Assembly: GCA_951799405.1 (NCBI GenBank)
Contig: OX637341.1
Span: 17,661,659-17,725,658 of the forward strand
DNA from: Agapetus fuscipes
Lineage: Eukaryota; Arthropoda; Insecta; Trichoptera; Glossosomatidae
Reading direction: 5' to 3'
Length of the DNA: 64,000 nt
The notes beneath the pieces were generated by a model. That model worked only from the letters and a program-made list of their open reading frames with translations. It did no database searches and was not told where the DNA came from. Shown piece by piece: positions 40,406 to 49,280 of the stretch. The first letter of the stretch is position 1. Each line of letters starts with the position of its first letter. A program made the position numbers and the translations under genes.

Positions 40406-43084
40406 ATGGCTACACAACCCGAGAAAAATTTTAAGATTGTGTCAAGTGCCGGCCGTGAAAGCCTTAATGTACAATTGAATCACCTCTACGGGGAGGAATT
40501 TTCAAGATTTTCTCGACGACTCGAGACCCTACGCAAGAAAAAAGGACGTCTTCTGTCATCCTTGGCGTTCCTTCAACGGTGCAGAGATGAAAGGGTTACT
40601 CCGAAATTTCTCCAGCAAAAAAGAACTCAAATTTCAAGAGCAGCTCACAGGATCTACGATAGAACGGAGGCTGCGCTGCTGAGAGACACCATCCACTGCA
40701 CAAGAAAAGACTTGGCCTTAGTGGACGAAGAACTACTCAAACTACACTTCACTCTTACTTCTAACCTCAAAAAAGAACACTGGGATGTCCTGGATCGTAT
40801 CACATACCAATCTGCCAATACCATTAGAGAAGCAACCTCGAAAAGACAGAAGAAGAAGTTCGAAAACTTGGTATCACACAGGAACACGGGTGACGTCACA
40901 AAAACAACATTGGATACCACCCGCACTGTGGTCAACTTATCACAACGCAAACTTTCACCTGCAGAGATTTCCTTACTGTCTAAAGGAGGTAATTTTGCCA
41001 TCACACCTTCCAAACTACCCATTGAGGATATTGTTGCTAACGTAGAGGCTAGCATCCGCAAACTACCAACAGAATCAGCTGAAGAGGTGAGACGAGAGAC
41101 AGCGCGAATTCTTCAGTATGCGAAACCTCTAAAACCTAACATCAACAGAGAGGAAAAAGCTGCCATTAGGAGTCTAAACCAGGACAAAGACATCATTATT
41201 CTCAATGCAGACAAAGGGAATTCCACAGTTATCATGGATACTAATGAATACAATAAAAAAGTAAAGGACCTCTTAGTACCAGCTACCTACCGTCTTCTTA
41301 ACTATGACCCTACAGCCAGGATTCTGAAGAAAACCAATGCTTTGATTAAGGCGTCTTTGTTTGATGACTCGATCAAGCGGACCTTGACTAGATCTGAAGC
41401 ACTTCCTCCACGGTTGTACGGTTTGCCAAAAATCCACAAGACTGGTACACCGCTACGACCTATCATAAGTACTATTGATTCTCCCACTTATACCATAGCC
41501 AAATATCTGACGTCAATGCTAAGCCCACATGTTGGACATACAAGTTCATTTGTCAAGGACTCGCACGATTTCGTAGAGAAATTAAAAGAACTAAGAATAC
41601 AACCAGGAGAGCTGCTAGTGAGTTTTGATATAGTCTCATTGTTCACAAATGTACCTGTAAATGAGACATTGGATTTAATACGAGAACTATTTGCTGATGA
41701 TATTGTTTTGTTGTTTCAAGAGGTGCTGAAAACCACATATTTCCAGTGGAATAACGAGTTCTATGAACAGATTGACGGTGTCCCCATGGGAAGCCCTCTC
41801 AGCCCACCGGTTGCCAATCTCTTTATGGAAAACTTTGAACGGAAGGCATTGGACACTGCCCCACTTAAGCCCAATGTCTGGTTTCGTTATGTGGACGATA
41901 CGTTCGTTATCTGGCCGCATGGAAAGGGAGCTCTGGATGTCTTTCTAAACCACCTGAACTCGTTACATCCCAATATAAAATTCACTGTAGAAATAGAAAA
42001 GGATAACAAAATCCCATTTCTGGATGTGTTGGTGACCAAAAAATCTGATGGAAAATTAGGACACACGGTGTACCGAAAACATACACACACGGATAGGTAC
42101 CTACAGTGCAGCTCGAATCATCATCCTGGACAAAAAAGGGGCATCCTCAGGACTCTCACCCAAAGAGCTGAGCGTATTTGTGAGCCTGCTCACTTACCAA
42201 CTGAAAGACACCACCTCTTGAGAGTGCTTGAAGCCAATGGCTACAAGAGAAAGGACATTGTTAGAGCAGCCAGACCGGGTAAGAAAAAACATCACACTAC
42301 TACACCTTTACCCACTCTGGGCACTGCATACCTACCATACCTACACAAAGTCACTGATAGAATCGGGAAGATTTTGAATAAACACAAGGTGAAGACCATC
42401 TTCAAACCTACCAAGCAACTGGCAGCCTGTCTACGCTCCGCCAAAGACCAGAGAGACATGCTCTCTAACCCTGGTGTATACAAAATACCATGTTCCTGCG
42501 GAAAAGTATACATAGGTACAACGCTACGCAGTGTGAAAACGCGCTTGAAAGAGCATAATAGGAACTGTCGGCTAGGACAGGTAGAAAAGTCGGCAGTTGC
42601 TGAACATGCACTGCAGGATGGCCATGACATACAGTTTGCCATGACGGAGGTTCTTAACACAACGAGACACTTCTTTACTAGACTAAATCATGAAGCTATA
42701 GAAATTTTTAAACACAAAAACAACTTCAACAGGAAAGAAGAGACCTCAAGGATGGATAAAACATGGTACCCTGCACTTCGCCTTTGTTCAAAAAATCCGC
42801 CAAAATGCAACAGCACGCACAGAACCAATGAGAGCCCAACGGACACAGTACCCAATCAAGACGAAGTGATTCCGACGAGCACCAATCATGTTCCGTTGAC
42901 GTCATCGCGGTCCAATAACGACGTTGAGGACGCGCATGCGCTGTTGGGATGCAGTGGCGGCCCCTTCTTCCAGAACCATGACATAAACACAACAATAACC
43001 AACCCACAGGCCGTTGACAGTTCCGTGCTAAGGAAGTCAGAACGCCTGAAGAAAAAATACGCTGAGGAGGCCCATCGCAGATAA
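40406..43084 (+). CDS. Penelope-like element RT/GIY-YIG protein, copy 3
   Basis: An 892-residue protein with the same sequence as copy 2 as far as I can see. The only DNA difference noticed is silent: CGA to AGA (Arg) at 41594-41596. RT catalytic Asp pair and GIY-YIG residues are intact. It is followed by a fourth hammerhead-like motif and the truncated start of another unit. Three intact ORFs in a row mean any one transcript through the array could supply several coding units. Confidence 0.92.
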   Translation: MATQPEKNFKIVSSAGRESLNVQLNHLYGEEFSRFSRRLETLRKKKGRLLSSLAFLQRCRDERVTPKFLQQKRTQISRAAHRIYDRTEAALLRDTIHCTRKDLALVDEELLKLHFTLTSNLKKEHWDVLDRITYQSANTIREATSKRQKKKFENLVSHRNTGDVTKTTLDTTRTVVNLSQRKLSPAEISLLSKGGNFAITPSKLPIEDIVANVEASIRKLPTESAEEVRRETARILQYAKPLKPNINREEKAAIRSLNQDKDIIILNADKGNSTVIMDTNEYNKKVKDLLVPATYRLLNYDPTARILKKTNALIKASLFDDSIKRTLTRSEALPPRLYGLPKIHKTGTPLRPIISTIDSPTYTIAKYLTSMLSPHVGHTSSFVKDSHDFVEKLKELRIQPGELLVSFDIVSLFTNVPVNETLDLIRELFADDIVLLFQEVLKTTYFQWNNEFYEQIDGVPMGSPLSPPVANLFMENFERKALDTAPLKPNVWFRYVDDTFVIWPHGKGALDVFLNHLNSLHPNIKFTVEIEKDNKIPFLDVLVTKKSDGKLGHTVYRKHTHTDRYLQCSSNHHPGQKRGILRTLTQRAERICEPAHLPTERHHLLRVLEANGYKRKDIVRAARPGKKKHHTTTPLPTLGTAYLPYLHKVTDRIGKILNKHKVKTIFKPTKQLAACLRSAKDQRDMLSNPGVYKIPCSCGKVYIGTTLRSVKTRLKEHNRNCRLGQVEKSAVAEHALQDGHDIQFAMTEVLNTTRHFFTRLNHEAIEIFKHKNNFNRKEETSRMDKTWYPALRLCSKNPPKCNSTHRTNESPTDTVPNQDEVIPTSTNHVPLTSSRSNNDVEDAHALLGCSGGPFFQNHDINTTITNPQAVDSSVLRKSERLKKKYAEEAHRR

Positions 43085-43097
43085 TGGGCGAAACGTC
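43062..43097 (+). ncRNA. Hammerhead-like motif, junction 4
   Basis: Fourth copy, 83 bp before the array's 3' end. Confidence 0.55.
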
Positions 43098-43142
43098 CGG
43101 AAAAAAGTGTAACAAAAAAGTGTAACAAACTTCCGATAGAAC
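43085..43142 (+). promoter_or_regulatory. Inter-ORF spacer, junction 4
   Basis: Same 58 bases, with the AAAAAAGTGTAAC pair at 43101-43126. Confidence 0.5.
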
Positions 43143-43179
43143 ATGGCTACACAACCCGAGAAAAATTTTAAGATTGTGT
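43143..43179 (+). pseudogene. Truncated start of a fourth unit (3' overhang)
   Basis: The first 37 bases of the ORF (MATQPEKNFKIV and one base) before the sequence passes into the duplicated target and stops at TAA 43191-43193. A short 3' extension beyond one unit length is also known for Penelope elements. It marks the 3' end of the RNA that was copied. Confidence 0.75.
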
Positions 43180-43194
43180 CAATTTTAACATAAA
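43180..43194 (+). repeat. Right target-site duplication of the PLE array
   Basis: CAATTTTAACATAAA, identical to 34058-34072; followed by unrelated TTATAGTCAC. Confidence 0.85.
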
Positions 43195-43231
43195 TTATAG
43201 TCACTTAGCACAAACATAAGATGGATAATTT

Positions 43232-43455
43232 GACCGGTCCGTAGCTCAGTGGTAGCACTGCGGACTCTGAATGGGAAGGTTGTGGGTTCGAATCCCGGCG
43301 GAGCACAAAAAAATACCATTTATATTTTAAAATTTGCTCTTCGCTGGCTTGAAAAATTCATAAACCTGTACCAATGACCGGTCACCAAAGGTCTATCCAG
43401 CCTTACAGCAACTGGATCTTGCTTGAGTATTGCCGCTTTGTAGGGACGACCAAAA
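43232..43455 (+). mobile_element. SINE A without tail
   Basis: GACCGGTCCGTAGCTCAGTGG and GTTGTGGGTTCGAATCCCGG are good boxes A and B; the body runs to GCTTTGTAGGGACGACCA. The head keeps an almost canonical tRNA D-arm (TAGCTCAGTGGTAGCAC), but its acceptor ends do not pair. Confidence 0.75.
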
Positions 43456-43489
43456 TCCCTAGAGTTAGATAATAACGAAATGGGAAATA

Positions 43490-43575
43490 ATGTTTGACAC
43501 CCTCGGTGGAAATTGAACCCTAGCCACGTGGATTTGAGCGCAAGAGTTCTTCCGACTGAGATTATCGAGCAGAAT
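43490..43575 (-). mobile_element. tRNA-like SINE head
   Basis: Minus strand: GATAATCTCAGTCGGAAGAAC, CTAGGGTTCAATTTCCACCGAG. SINE B-like boxes; no body follows. Confidence 0.4.
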
Positions 43576-43726
43576 ATGTAGTGTATATTTTGGTTTCATA
43601 AAATAAAATAATATATACGTTGCGGTATGAATCCAAAACGTTCATTACACAACCGCCTGTATTCCTGTAGAGAGACCACAAGGTATGTTCTACACCCCTT
43701 GTTGAAATTAATTAGTTGTATCACGT

Positions 43727-43910
43727 TCCTTGACTTATAGCGTTCTTTGACTCATAGGTTGGTATGCCGCTGACCACCCATACTTAAAAAAAATGGTTCA
43801 ATTTGACAATGTCACCCCTGTATCAGTAAGCTGCTCTTCTTAACTTTTCAAAAGTTGACCGTCGATATAAGCCCAGCAACTCTTGCTGACCTTCCCTCAA
43901 ACAGGTGCAC
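43727..43910. repeat. Family R pieces in opposite orientations
   Basis: 43727-43830 is a plus-strand R 5' part (TTCCTTGACTTATAG, partly repeated as TTCTTTGACTCATAGGTTGG). 43857-43910 is minus-strand R (CAACTCTTGCTGACCTTCCC). Confidence 0.6.
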
Positions 43911-44234
43911 TCCTTTAAAGTAATTATGAATAGACTAAAACCCCTACTGCCCAGTGGCGAAGGGTGCCATACAAGCCAGTTTCCATTGGCTTTTCTTTTA
44001 AAATGATGTAACAAAGTAGTTAAAAAATTTACGCACAAAGTAAAGAAATACGTTTAAAACCAAAGAAACAATACGTATTTTCCCCCATTGAAACCATGCA
44101 GTCCACTTTATTATCATATTTGCCTCATTTTAAACGGTAAACCGCATGGAATCGGCTTGTATGGCACCCGTACTGCCTTTCTCTTTTCGAGAATAAATTA
44201 ACCAAATAACGTCACAATCAGGAGTAACTTTGCA
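43911..44234. other. Unrecognised
   Basis: Nothing supported. Confidence 0.35.
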
Positions 44235-44547
44235 TAGGGGCCGTCCATAAATTACGTCATCGATTATGGCCGATTTTCGACCCCCCCCCCCCCCCCCCCC
44301 CCCCTTACAATCATCCTATAGTCATTATCTAATGACCCCTCCTCCCCCTCTTGCTGTAATAATGGATAAGCTTAATAATTAATAATGTTATATTACTAAC
44401 ATAATATTTTGTATATTTTGTAGCAATTGGTATTTACAAGAACGACGTCACTTTTGGTACTCGTACATCAATTGCCATCATCCGCAGACCAGACTCTCCC
44501 CCCCCTTAATGCGAATGACGTAATATATTATTATGGACAGCCCCATA
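44235..44547. mobile_element. MITE-like element with poly-C run
   Basis: Left end TAGGGGCCGTCCATAA...TTACGTCAT is matched by the reverse complement of the right end (ATGACGTAATATATTA, TTATGGACAGCCCCATA). 44281-44304 is an uninterrupted run of 24 C. Coding capacity nil; superfamily not assigned. Confidence 0.55.
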
Positions 44548-45037
44548 TAAATTTTCATCCTTTTTTAGGGCGTTAGGATTCAAAACCAGTGCAGAACCGT
44601 TTGTTCGCTCGGTCGCATCGGCTCACGTTTCACATAATCAGATTTTGCTTTGTTAAATATCAACAACATGCTGGATCTGCATTAATGTTCTGTCAGCGGT
44701 CAGCGCTAGCATGCCCGCGCATATGCCAGACACACACAAACACACACACGTGCACCAGGAGTGGAGACCAAACATGAACAGATATCCCGCTCAGGGATGA
44801 GAATCAACTGAATAGGGTAATCTCACATATTTTTTGTATAAAATGGTAGAAACATTTTTAAAAATGCATCTGCGTTTTTAAAAAAAATAATATATCTTGA
44901 TTAGTTTTTAAACTAAAGCTCTTTAAAATTGGCGTATTCTCGATTTCAAGAAAACAGGTCATTTTGTTTATTATTTTATATTATTTTGACGTCAAGGCTG
45001 CGCGACTCAAATTCTCCGCATTTTATTTTTGAGAAAT
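44548..45037. other. Unrecognised
   Basis: Contains an ACACAC-rich patch near 44740. No gene seen. Confidence 0.4.
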
Positions 45038-45125
45038 ATCAATCTAATCTAATCTAATTTAAGCTCCAAAGATATATCATTAAAGATTTATATTAAATGC
45101 ATTCCCACAAGCAGACATGTCTCTT
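45038..45125 (-). repeat. Family R 3'-end piece
   Basis: AATCTAATCTAATCTAATTTAAGC... to CCCACAAGCAGACATGT, then cut off close to a SINE A insertion. Confidence 0.65.
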
Positions 45126-45144
45126 TTATCAATAACAGTATATA

Positions 45145-45385
45145 GACCGGTCCGTAGTTCGGTGGCAGCACTTCGGACTCTGAATGGGAAGGTTGTGGGC
45201 TCGATTCCCGGCGGAGCACAAAAAATATACCATTTATATTTTCAAATTTGCCCTTCGCTGAGTTGAAAAATTCATAAACCTTTACCAAAGACCGGTCACT
45301 GAAAGGTCCATCCAACCTTACAACAACTGGGTCTTGCTTGAGAATTGGCACACCAAATAAATCATCCTTATATTATTATTATTAT
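45145..45385 (+). mobile_element. SINE A with short tail 2
   Basis: GACCGGTCCGTAGTTCGGTGG, GTTGTGGGCTCGATTCCCGG, body, then GAATTGGCACACCAAATAAATCATCC and (ATT)n. The tail-2 block is internally shortened. Confidence 0.75.
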
Positions 45386-45546
45386 GCCGCTCAGGAATGA
45401 GAATCAGCTGAATTGTATTTAAGATAATTTCAGTCTCTTTTATGATTAACATGCTGAATTAAAGTTACTATTTTAATAAGATTTTTCTACTTCAGTTTCG
45501 TCATTTAAAATGAGCTATTTGTGTTCCAAGGATTTCATTCTGTCCA

Positions 45547-45870
45547 GTTGATAGCTCAATTCTTAGAAGACTTGCATTCCACGCCGAGAACTTGGTTTCA
45601 AATTCCACCGATGCGATGGTGTCAGAAATGATTTCCCGTTTCAGCGTTTCCTTTAGGCTCAAAGTAAAAATAAAAACCGGCAAGGTTTACTTAGCCTGCG
45701 CAAGAAATGGGTAGGTACTAGCCGTCTCAGGAACTGGAAAACTCCCACTTCAGTTGAAGTTGTTGGCGCAAGGCCGGGCGGGCGCCTTACCTATAAAAAT
45801 AAAAAAGGTTCCACTTGCAACACGCGATCCCTTTTAGGATAATGCAGCAAGAGAGCGCGGACATACCAAT
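45547..45870 (+). mobile_element. SINE B, near complete
   Basis: GTTGATAGCTCAATTCTTAG (box A-like), AACTTGGTTTCAAATTCC (decayed box B), AAAACCGGCAAGGTTTACT, CCCACTTCAGTTGAAGTTG, ACCTATAAAAATAAAAAAGG and CAACACGCGATCCC. Confidence 0.7.
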
Positions 45871-45899
45871 TTAAGAAAAAAAAAAAGCATCTTAAGTCG

Positions 45900-45987
45900 C
45901 ACTATAACTGTACTGTAACTTTGTAGCTTTTCCGCCTGAGGTGGGCCAAATCCTTCACAGGTTTGCGTCCGTATCTTCCACACATTG
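45900..45987 (-). pseudogene. LINE 3' end with TTACAG-type tail
   Basis: Plus strand CTGTACTGTAACTTTGTAGC, CCGCCTGAGGTGGGCC and GTTTGCGTCCGTATCTTCC mirror the last codons and tail of the 32.3-kb LINE family, strongly decayed. Confidence 0.45.
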
Positions 45988-46058
45988 AGTAATAAGATCC
46001 GAACCCACAACCTTCTATTTAACAGTCCGAAGCGTCATCGCGAGACTACGGACCGGTC
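45988..46058 (-). mobile_element. SINE A head fragment
   Basis: GATCCGAACCCACAACCTTC and GACTACGGACCGGTCATTT: box B and box A complements only. Confidence 0.55.
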
Positions 46059-46699
46059 ATTTTGTTTATTAAATTATTAAAACGTTTTGAATATTTAAAA
46101 TAAAAGTAATCTTTAAAACTGTAACAAAGCTTCAAACTGTTAAAAACCAGTCTATTTTAGGACATGAAAATCATTATTTATTTCATTAACATGCTGTTTT
46201 TGGGTCACCCCTTGTATGTACAAACAGAAAGGAGGATTACATGTACATCCCATATGGTTTTGGCCACCCATATACCCCAGGCAGAGCTATTAATCGACCA
46301 GGCTTTGCATATTGACCCTTTGATTTTGTTACCTGCACCCCGAGTATCACGCATTTACATATCCTCCCCTCGATCGCGTATATCTAAAATGTATGCAATA
46401 TACGACGCACTCCCAGTGAGTGATTTAGTTTTCAAACATGTTTTCGATTTACGCGATCGCGATCGGGGGGATTTTCATACTCGCGGTACTGCGTAGGTAG
46501 TCCATTAAGGGATTAAGCAGGTTACATGATTTTTCCGTGTTTTGATTTCAAACAAGGATGGAGTATTTTTTTTAACGTACTAAATAAAGAAAAAATCTCC
46601 ATGGAGGGCAATAAAGAAAATAATCAGTTTAAAAAATTCGGATTGAAATTGTAAGTACTTTTTCGCATTATGCCATTTATGAAAACAAACACAAAAACG
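46059..46699. other. Unrecognised; 110-codon frame of unknown nature
   Basis: 46164-46496 is open (110 codons) and less AT-rich, with CGATCGCG words. Its translation has no motif I recognise and no family relationship here. Confidence 0.35.
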
Positions 46700-46788
46700 A
46701 TGATGTTGATGATGATGATGTCTCCATCCTTCCGGGCTTGTAGGCCATGTTCAATATTGTAGGCTGCTTATTCTTTTTTCTCTTTTTG

Positions 46789-46826
46789 CAACGTTTCGTC
46801 AGTGACGTGCGACTGACTTCTTCAGG
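46789..46826 (-). ncRNA. Hammerhead-like motif, left arm
   Basis: Minus strand: CTGAAGA, A, stem GTCAGT, 8-nt loop CGCACGTC, stem ACTGAC, GAAACGTT. The layout equals the array motif: one extra base, 6-bp stem, 8-nt loop starting CGCA. Confidence 0.55.
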
Positions 46827-46956
46827 GCTTCTTCTTCGACTGATCGCTTTGATTTGAGCATGCGGTATTTATGTGTCTATTTGGAGTGGGCGGGGCTTGT
46901 AAATTTGGCGGAAAAGGCAGTGTTTAAAATATCAAAGCGATCAGTCGAAGAAGAAG

Positions 46957-46996
46957 CCCTGAAGAAGTCAGTCGCACGTCACTGACGAAACGTTGC
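46957..46996 (+). ncRNA. Hammerhead-like motif, right arm
   Basis: Exact inverted partner: CTGAAGA at 46959-46965, hairpin 46967-46986, GAAACGTT at 46987-46994. Confidence 0.55.
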
Positions 46997-47190
46997 AAAA
47001 AGAGAAAAAAGAATAAGCAGCCTACAATATTGAACATGGCCTACAAGCCCGGAAGGATGGAGACATCATCATCATCAACATCATCTGAAGCCGGCCATGA
47101 AAGCCTTAAAACACTTAAAACACAAAAACATTCGGCGAATCACATTTATAAGTTGATATATGTAAGGCTAAGCAACCTTAATGTCATAAT

Positions 47191-47384
47191 ATCTATTTTT
47201 TTTTTAAAGTATTAATACCTACTTATGTAATCATTATTTTGTTTTATGTTACTTTTTATCCCGGATAGTTTTCAATTGTAGTTCTGATATATTTGTTGTT
47301 TCATTTTATACTTTTTACTTACTCTTGTATTTATAACACTATTTTTAGTATGGTTTGTAAAAGGCACTAAGTGTCGTGAATTTA

Positions 47385-47415
<31 letters not shown>
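47191..47415 (+). mobile_element. LINE 3' end with (AAAT)n tail
   Basis: TTTAAAGTATTAATACCTAC to AGTGTCGTGAATTTATAAAT(AAAT)n. It matches the 3' UTR of the LINE at 54.46-55.85 kb almost base for base, so it is a 5'-truncated sister copy. Confidence 0.8.
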
Positions 47416-47416
<1 letters not shown>

Positions 47417-47516
47417 GATATTATTTCCTACCAATGCTATCATTATTTCAGAGAAAAGCGGCATGAGTTGAATGATGGGTGTTTAGCTTTTCATTTTGTA
47501 CACATATTATCTTTAA

Positions 47517-47877
47517 TCTATAATCTTAGTTACAAGGATATATTCATTCGAAGCTCTCAGATGTATGCCTACAAACAAACACGTGTAGTTTGCGCTTACA
47601 AATGCGGATTTTGTACTTACAAATAAAATACAAACTCAAATGAACATAAGCCCTGCAACTCTTGCTGACATTCCCTGAAACAGGGGTGACATTGGCAAAG
47701 TGAACCATTTTTTACAGTATGGGTGGTCAGCCTCATACCAACCTATAAGTCAAGGAATACGAGTAATAAATAAAATTTAAGTATAACCCTAAAAAATAAA
47801 TCTATACAAAAAAAGTCAAAAATTTATTATGCAAAAAATGTAGCAAACTAATAAACCAACATTAAAAATCAGCATTG
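47517..47877 (-). repeat. Family R plus LINE-side extension
   Basis: R 47517-47757 (ATAATCTTAGTTACAAGGATA to ACCTATAAGTCAAGGAAT), extension to GCATTGCAG. The LINE coding remnant that follows shows R lying 3' of LINE sequence. Confidence 0.8.
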
Positions 47878-47965
47878 CAGATTAGCCGCCACTTCTTCCT
47901 GTCCTTGCATACTTCTTTCATTTCATCCAGAGTCATAACCTTTTTCATACAAGCATTTTTAAACA
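47878..47965 (-). pseudogene. LINE C-terminal fragment upstream of R
   Basis: Minus strand encodes a KKVMTLDEMKEVCKDRKKW-type remnant (plus strand GTCCTTGCATACTTCTTTC, CCAGAGTCATAACC). No further upstream coding is preserved. Confidence 0.6.
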
Positions 47966-48072
47966 TTTTTACATATAATTTGTGTAAATACGAACATACA
48001 CGTGTTTATCTGTGTGCGAGCATTAAAATAAAACCAATATACACTGGCAACTTGGAATAAATAAAATTATAT

Positions 48073-48115
48073 CCAATGTAACATGTCTTTGCAACTTAGA
48101 TTAGATTAGATTAGA
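48073..48115 (+). repeat. Family R, 3' tail only
   Basis: ATCCAATGTAACATGTCTTTGCAACTTAGATTAGATTAGATACC. Confidence 0.6.
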
Positions 48116-49072
48116 TACCTGAAGCAAGGGCCATTTGCTGTAAGACTAGATTAAAATTTGTGCATATTTTTTTTTCAGACATCAATCATATTTTTTCCTC
48201 TGTTAAGTGAGACGTTTACAATCAAAGTAGGTTTTTGTTTTTTGAAATAAATAAATACATGGAATAAAAAAATATATTAAACTTCTTTTTTCATTGGTTC
48301 ATATTTTTCTCGAAAACCGCATTCTTAATTTCCGCCTTTGATTCTATACGTTTCAAACATTTGAACCCACTACTTTCCGATTACCAGTCTGAGGCTTTAA
48401 CCATTACAGCAAAGCCGAGATACATTTAAAGTTTTTTTTAAGCAACATAATCTTTTATTAATTTAATAAAAGAAAATATCGCGTCTATTTTTATTCAATA
48501 AATAAGATTAAAAAATTGATGCAAGAAAATATTAATCTTGAATGTAAACCTTTGGTTTCATCTTACAAATTGGATTTAACCCCCTTCGCTTATTTTGAAA
48601 GATTATTAAAAACAAACAGTCTTATTCATAAATAAAAATGATCGACAGCTGATCCACGGGGCATCGTTCTTTTCTGTTTGAAAACTTCACTTTAGGCTGT
48701 GAATAACCCATGGATTTTCTGTGTGTGAATAGCATCGCCCCGGTTTATATTAAAATTCAGAAAACAGTGTAATTTAATAAAATTGTTTTGAATTTTCGAC
48801 AGCCTTTATTTTTGGCGTAGATATTTTTTTTGAGATACAAAATTGAAACGGTTATTAGATGTACGGGTTTATTTTTAGATTTTGTTGTTTTGTTTATGAA
48901 ATGAATATGTTTTTCAGTTGATGTTTGTGGATGAGAAAACATCCAAAATCGAAACCTTCAAAGGTAAAACTCATAGGTAACAAAAAAAAATTTAAATGGA
49001 GTTCATAGACAAAGGCAACGTTTTCTATTCTTTTACGAAAGAAAACACCAAAGAATGTGAAAACTGTAAAAA
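48116..49072. other. Unrecognised; possible tRNA-like relic
   Basis: About 48335-48430, minus strand: TAATGGTTAAAGCCTCAGAC...GTGGGTTCAAATG, a weak tRNA-like head. SINE A scraps (CAAGGGCCATTTGCTGTAAG) lie near 48125. Otherwise nothing. Confidence 0.35.
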
Positions 49073-49280
49073 ACATACTGTAAAAAATGGTTCACTTTGA
49101 CAATGTAGCCCCTGTTTCATAGAAGGTCGGCCAGAGTTGCAGGGCTAATGTTCATTTCAGATTGGGTTTTTATATTGTAGGTCCACATGCGGCATGTGTT
49201 AGTGCGAAATTATACATGTCTGCTTGTCGGAATACATTTAATATGAATCTTAAATGAAATATATCTTTGCAACTTAGATT
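49073..49280 (+). repeat. Family R, 5'-truncated
   Basis: CATACTGTAAAAAATGGTTC to ATATCTTTGCAACTTAGATT. The tail runs straight into the T-run of a SINE A tail at 49281. Confidence 0.75.

Larger units (their letters stand above)
34073..43179 (+). mobile_element. Tandem Penelope-like element array, 2737-bp unit, 3.3 copies
   Basis: Order: a 5'-truncated copy (34073-34931); full units whose ORFs start at 34932, 37669 and 40406; then 37 bases of a next copy from its ATG at 43143. Every offset is exactly 2737. I see only three substitutions among copies, so the array is very young or homogenised. One 15-bp duplication flanks the whole, so it likely inserted as a unit. Each unit has a GIY-YIG-type PLE ORF and a 58-bp spacer whose left edge lies in a hammerhead-like motif. 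Tandem or partly tandem copies with a truncated upstream copy are typical of PLEs; three consecutive intact ORFs are uncommon. Confidence 0.9.
46700..47084. repeat. Near-perfect fold-back of PLE-type ends (154-bp arms)
   Basis: 46700-46853 and 46931-47084 are reverse complements, with a 77-bp spacer. Each arm contains CTACAAGCCCGGAAGGATGG, GAATAAGCAGCCTACAATAT, the hammerhead-like block, and GCGATCAGTCGAAGAAG. Right of it the sequence continues CTGAAGCCGGCCATGAAAGCC, a block also found at 9.7 and 60.5 kb. Confidence 0.8.

Noticed and set aside
34073..43182. A CRISPR-like or multigene-family interpretation of the exact 2737-bp periodicity
   Set aside because: Units are whole retroelements with 58-bp identical spacers and one outer target duplication; there are no variable spacers and no diverging paralogues.
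43236..43307. Possible tRNA gene with good A and B boxes
   Set aside because: Acceptor ends do not pair, and the sequence continues into the SINE A body shared by many copies. It is a SINE head.
44281..44304. 24-base poly-C run as a functional or G-quadruplex site
   Set aside because: Homopolymer inside a MITE-like repeat; length is likely unstable or affected by sequencing, with no other supporting structure.
46164..46496. 110-codon ORF as a gene
   Set aside because: No recognisable domain, no splice or promoter context; the less AT-rich composition alone explains an open frame of this length.
47030..47215. 61-codon ORF with a poly-Ser stretch near 47.06 kb
   Set aside because: It translates a (CAT)n-bearing PLE-end repeat that is dispersed (9.7, 60.5 kb). 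No evidence of coding selection.
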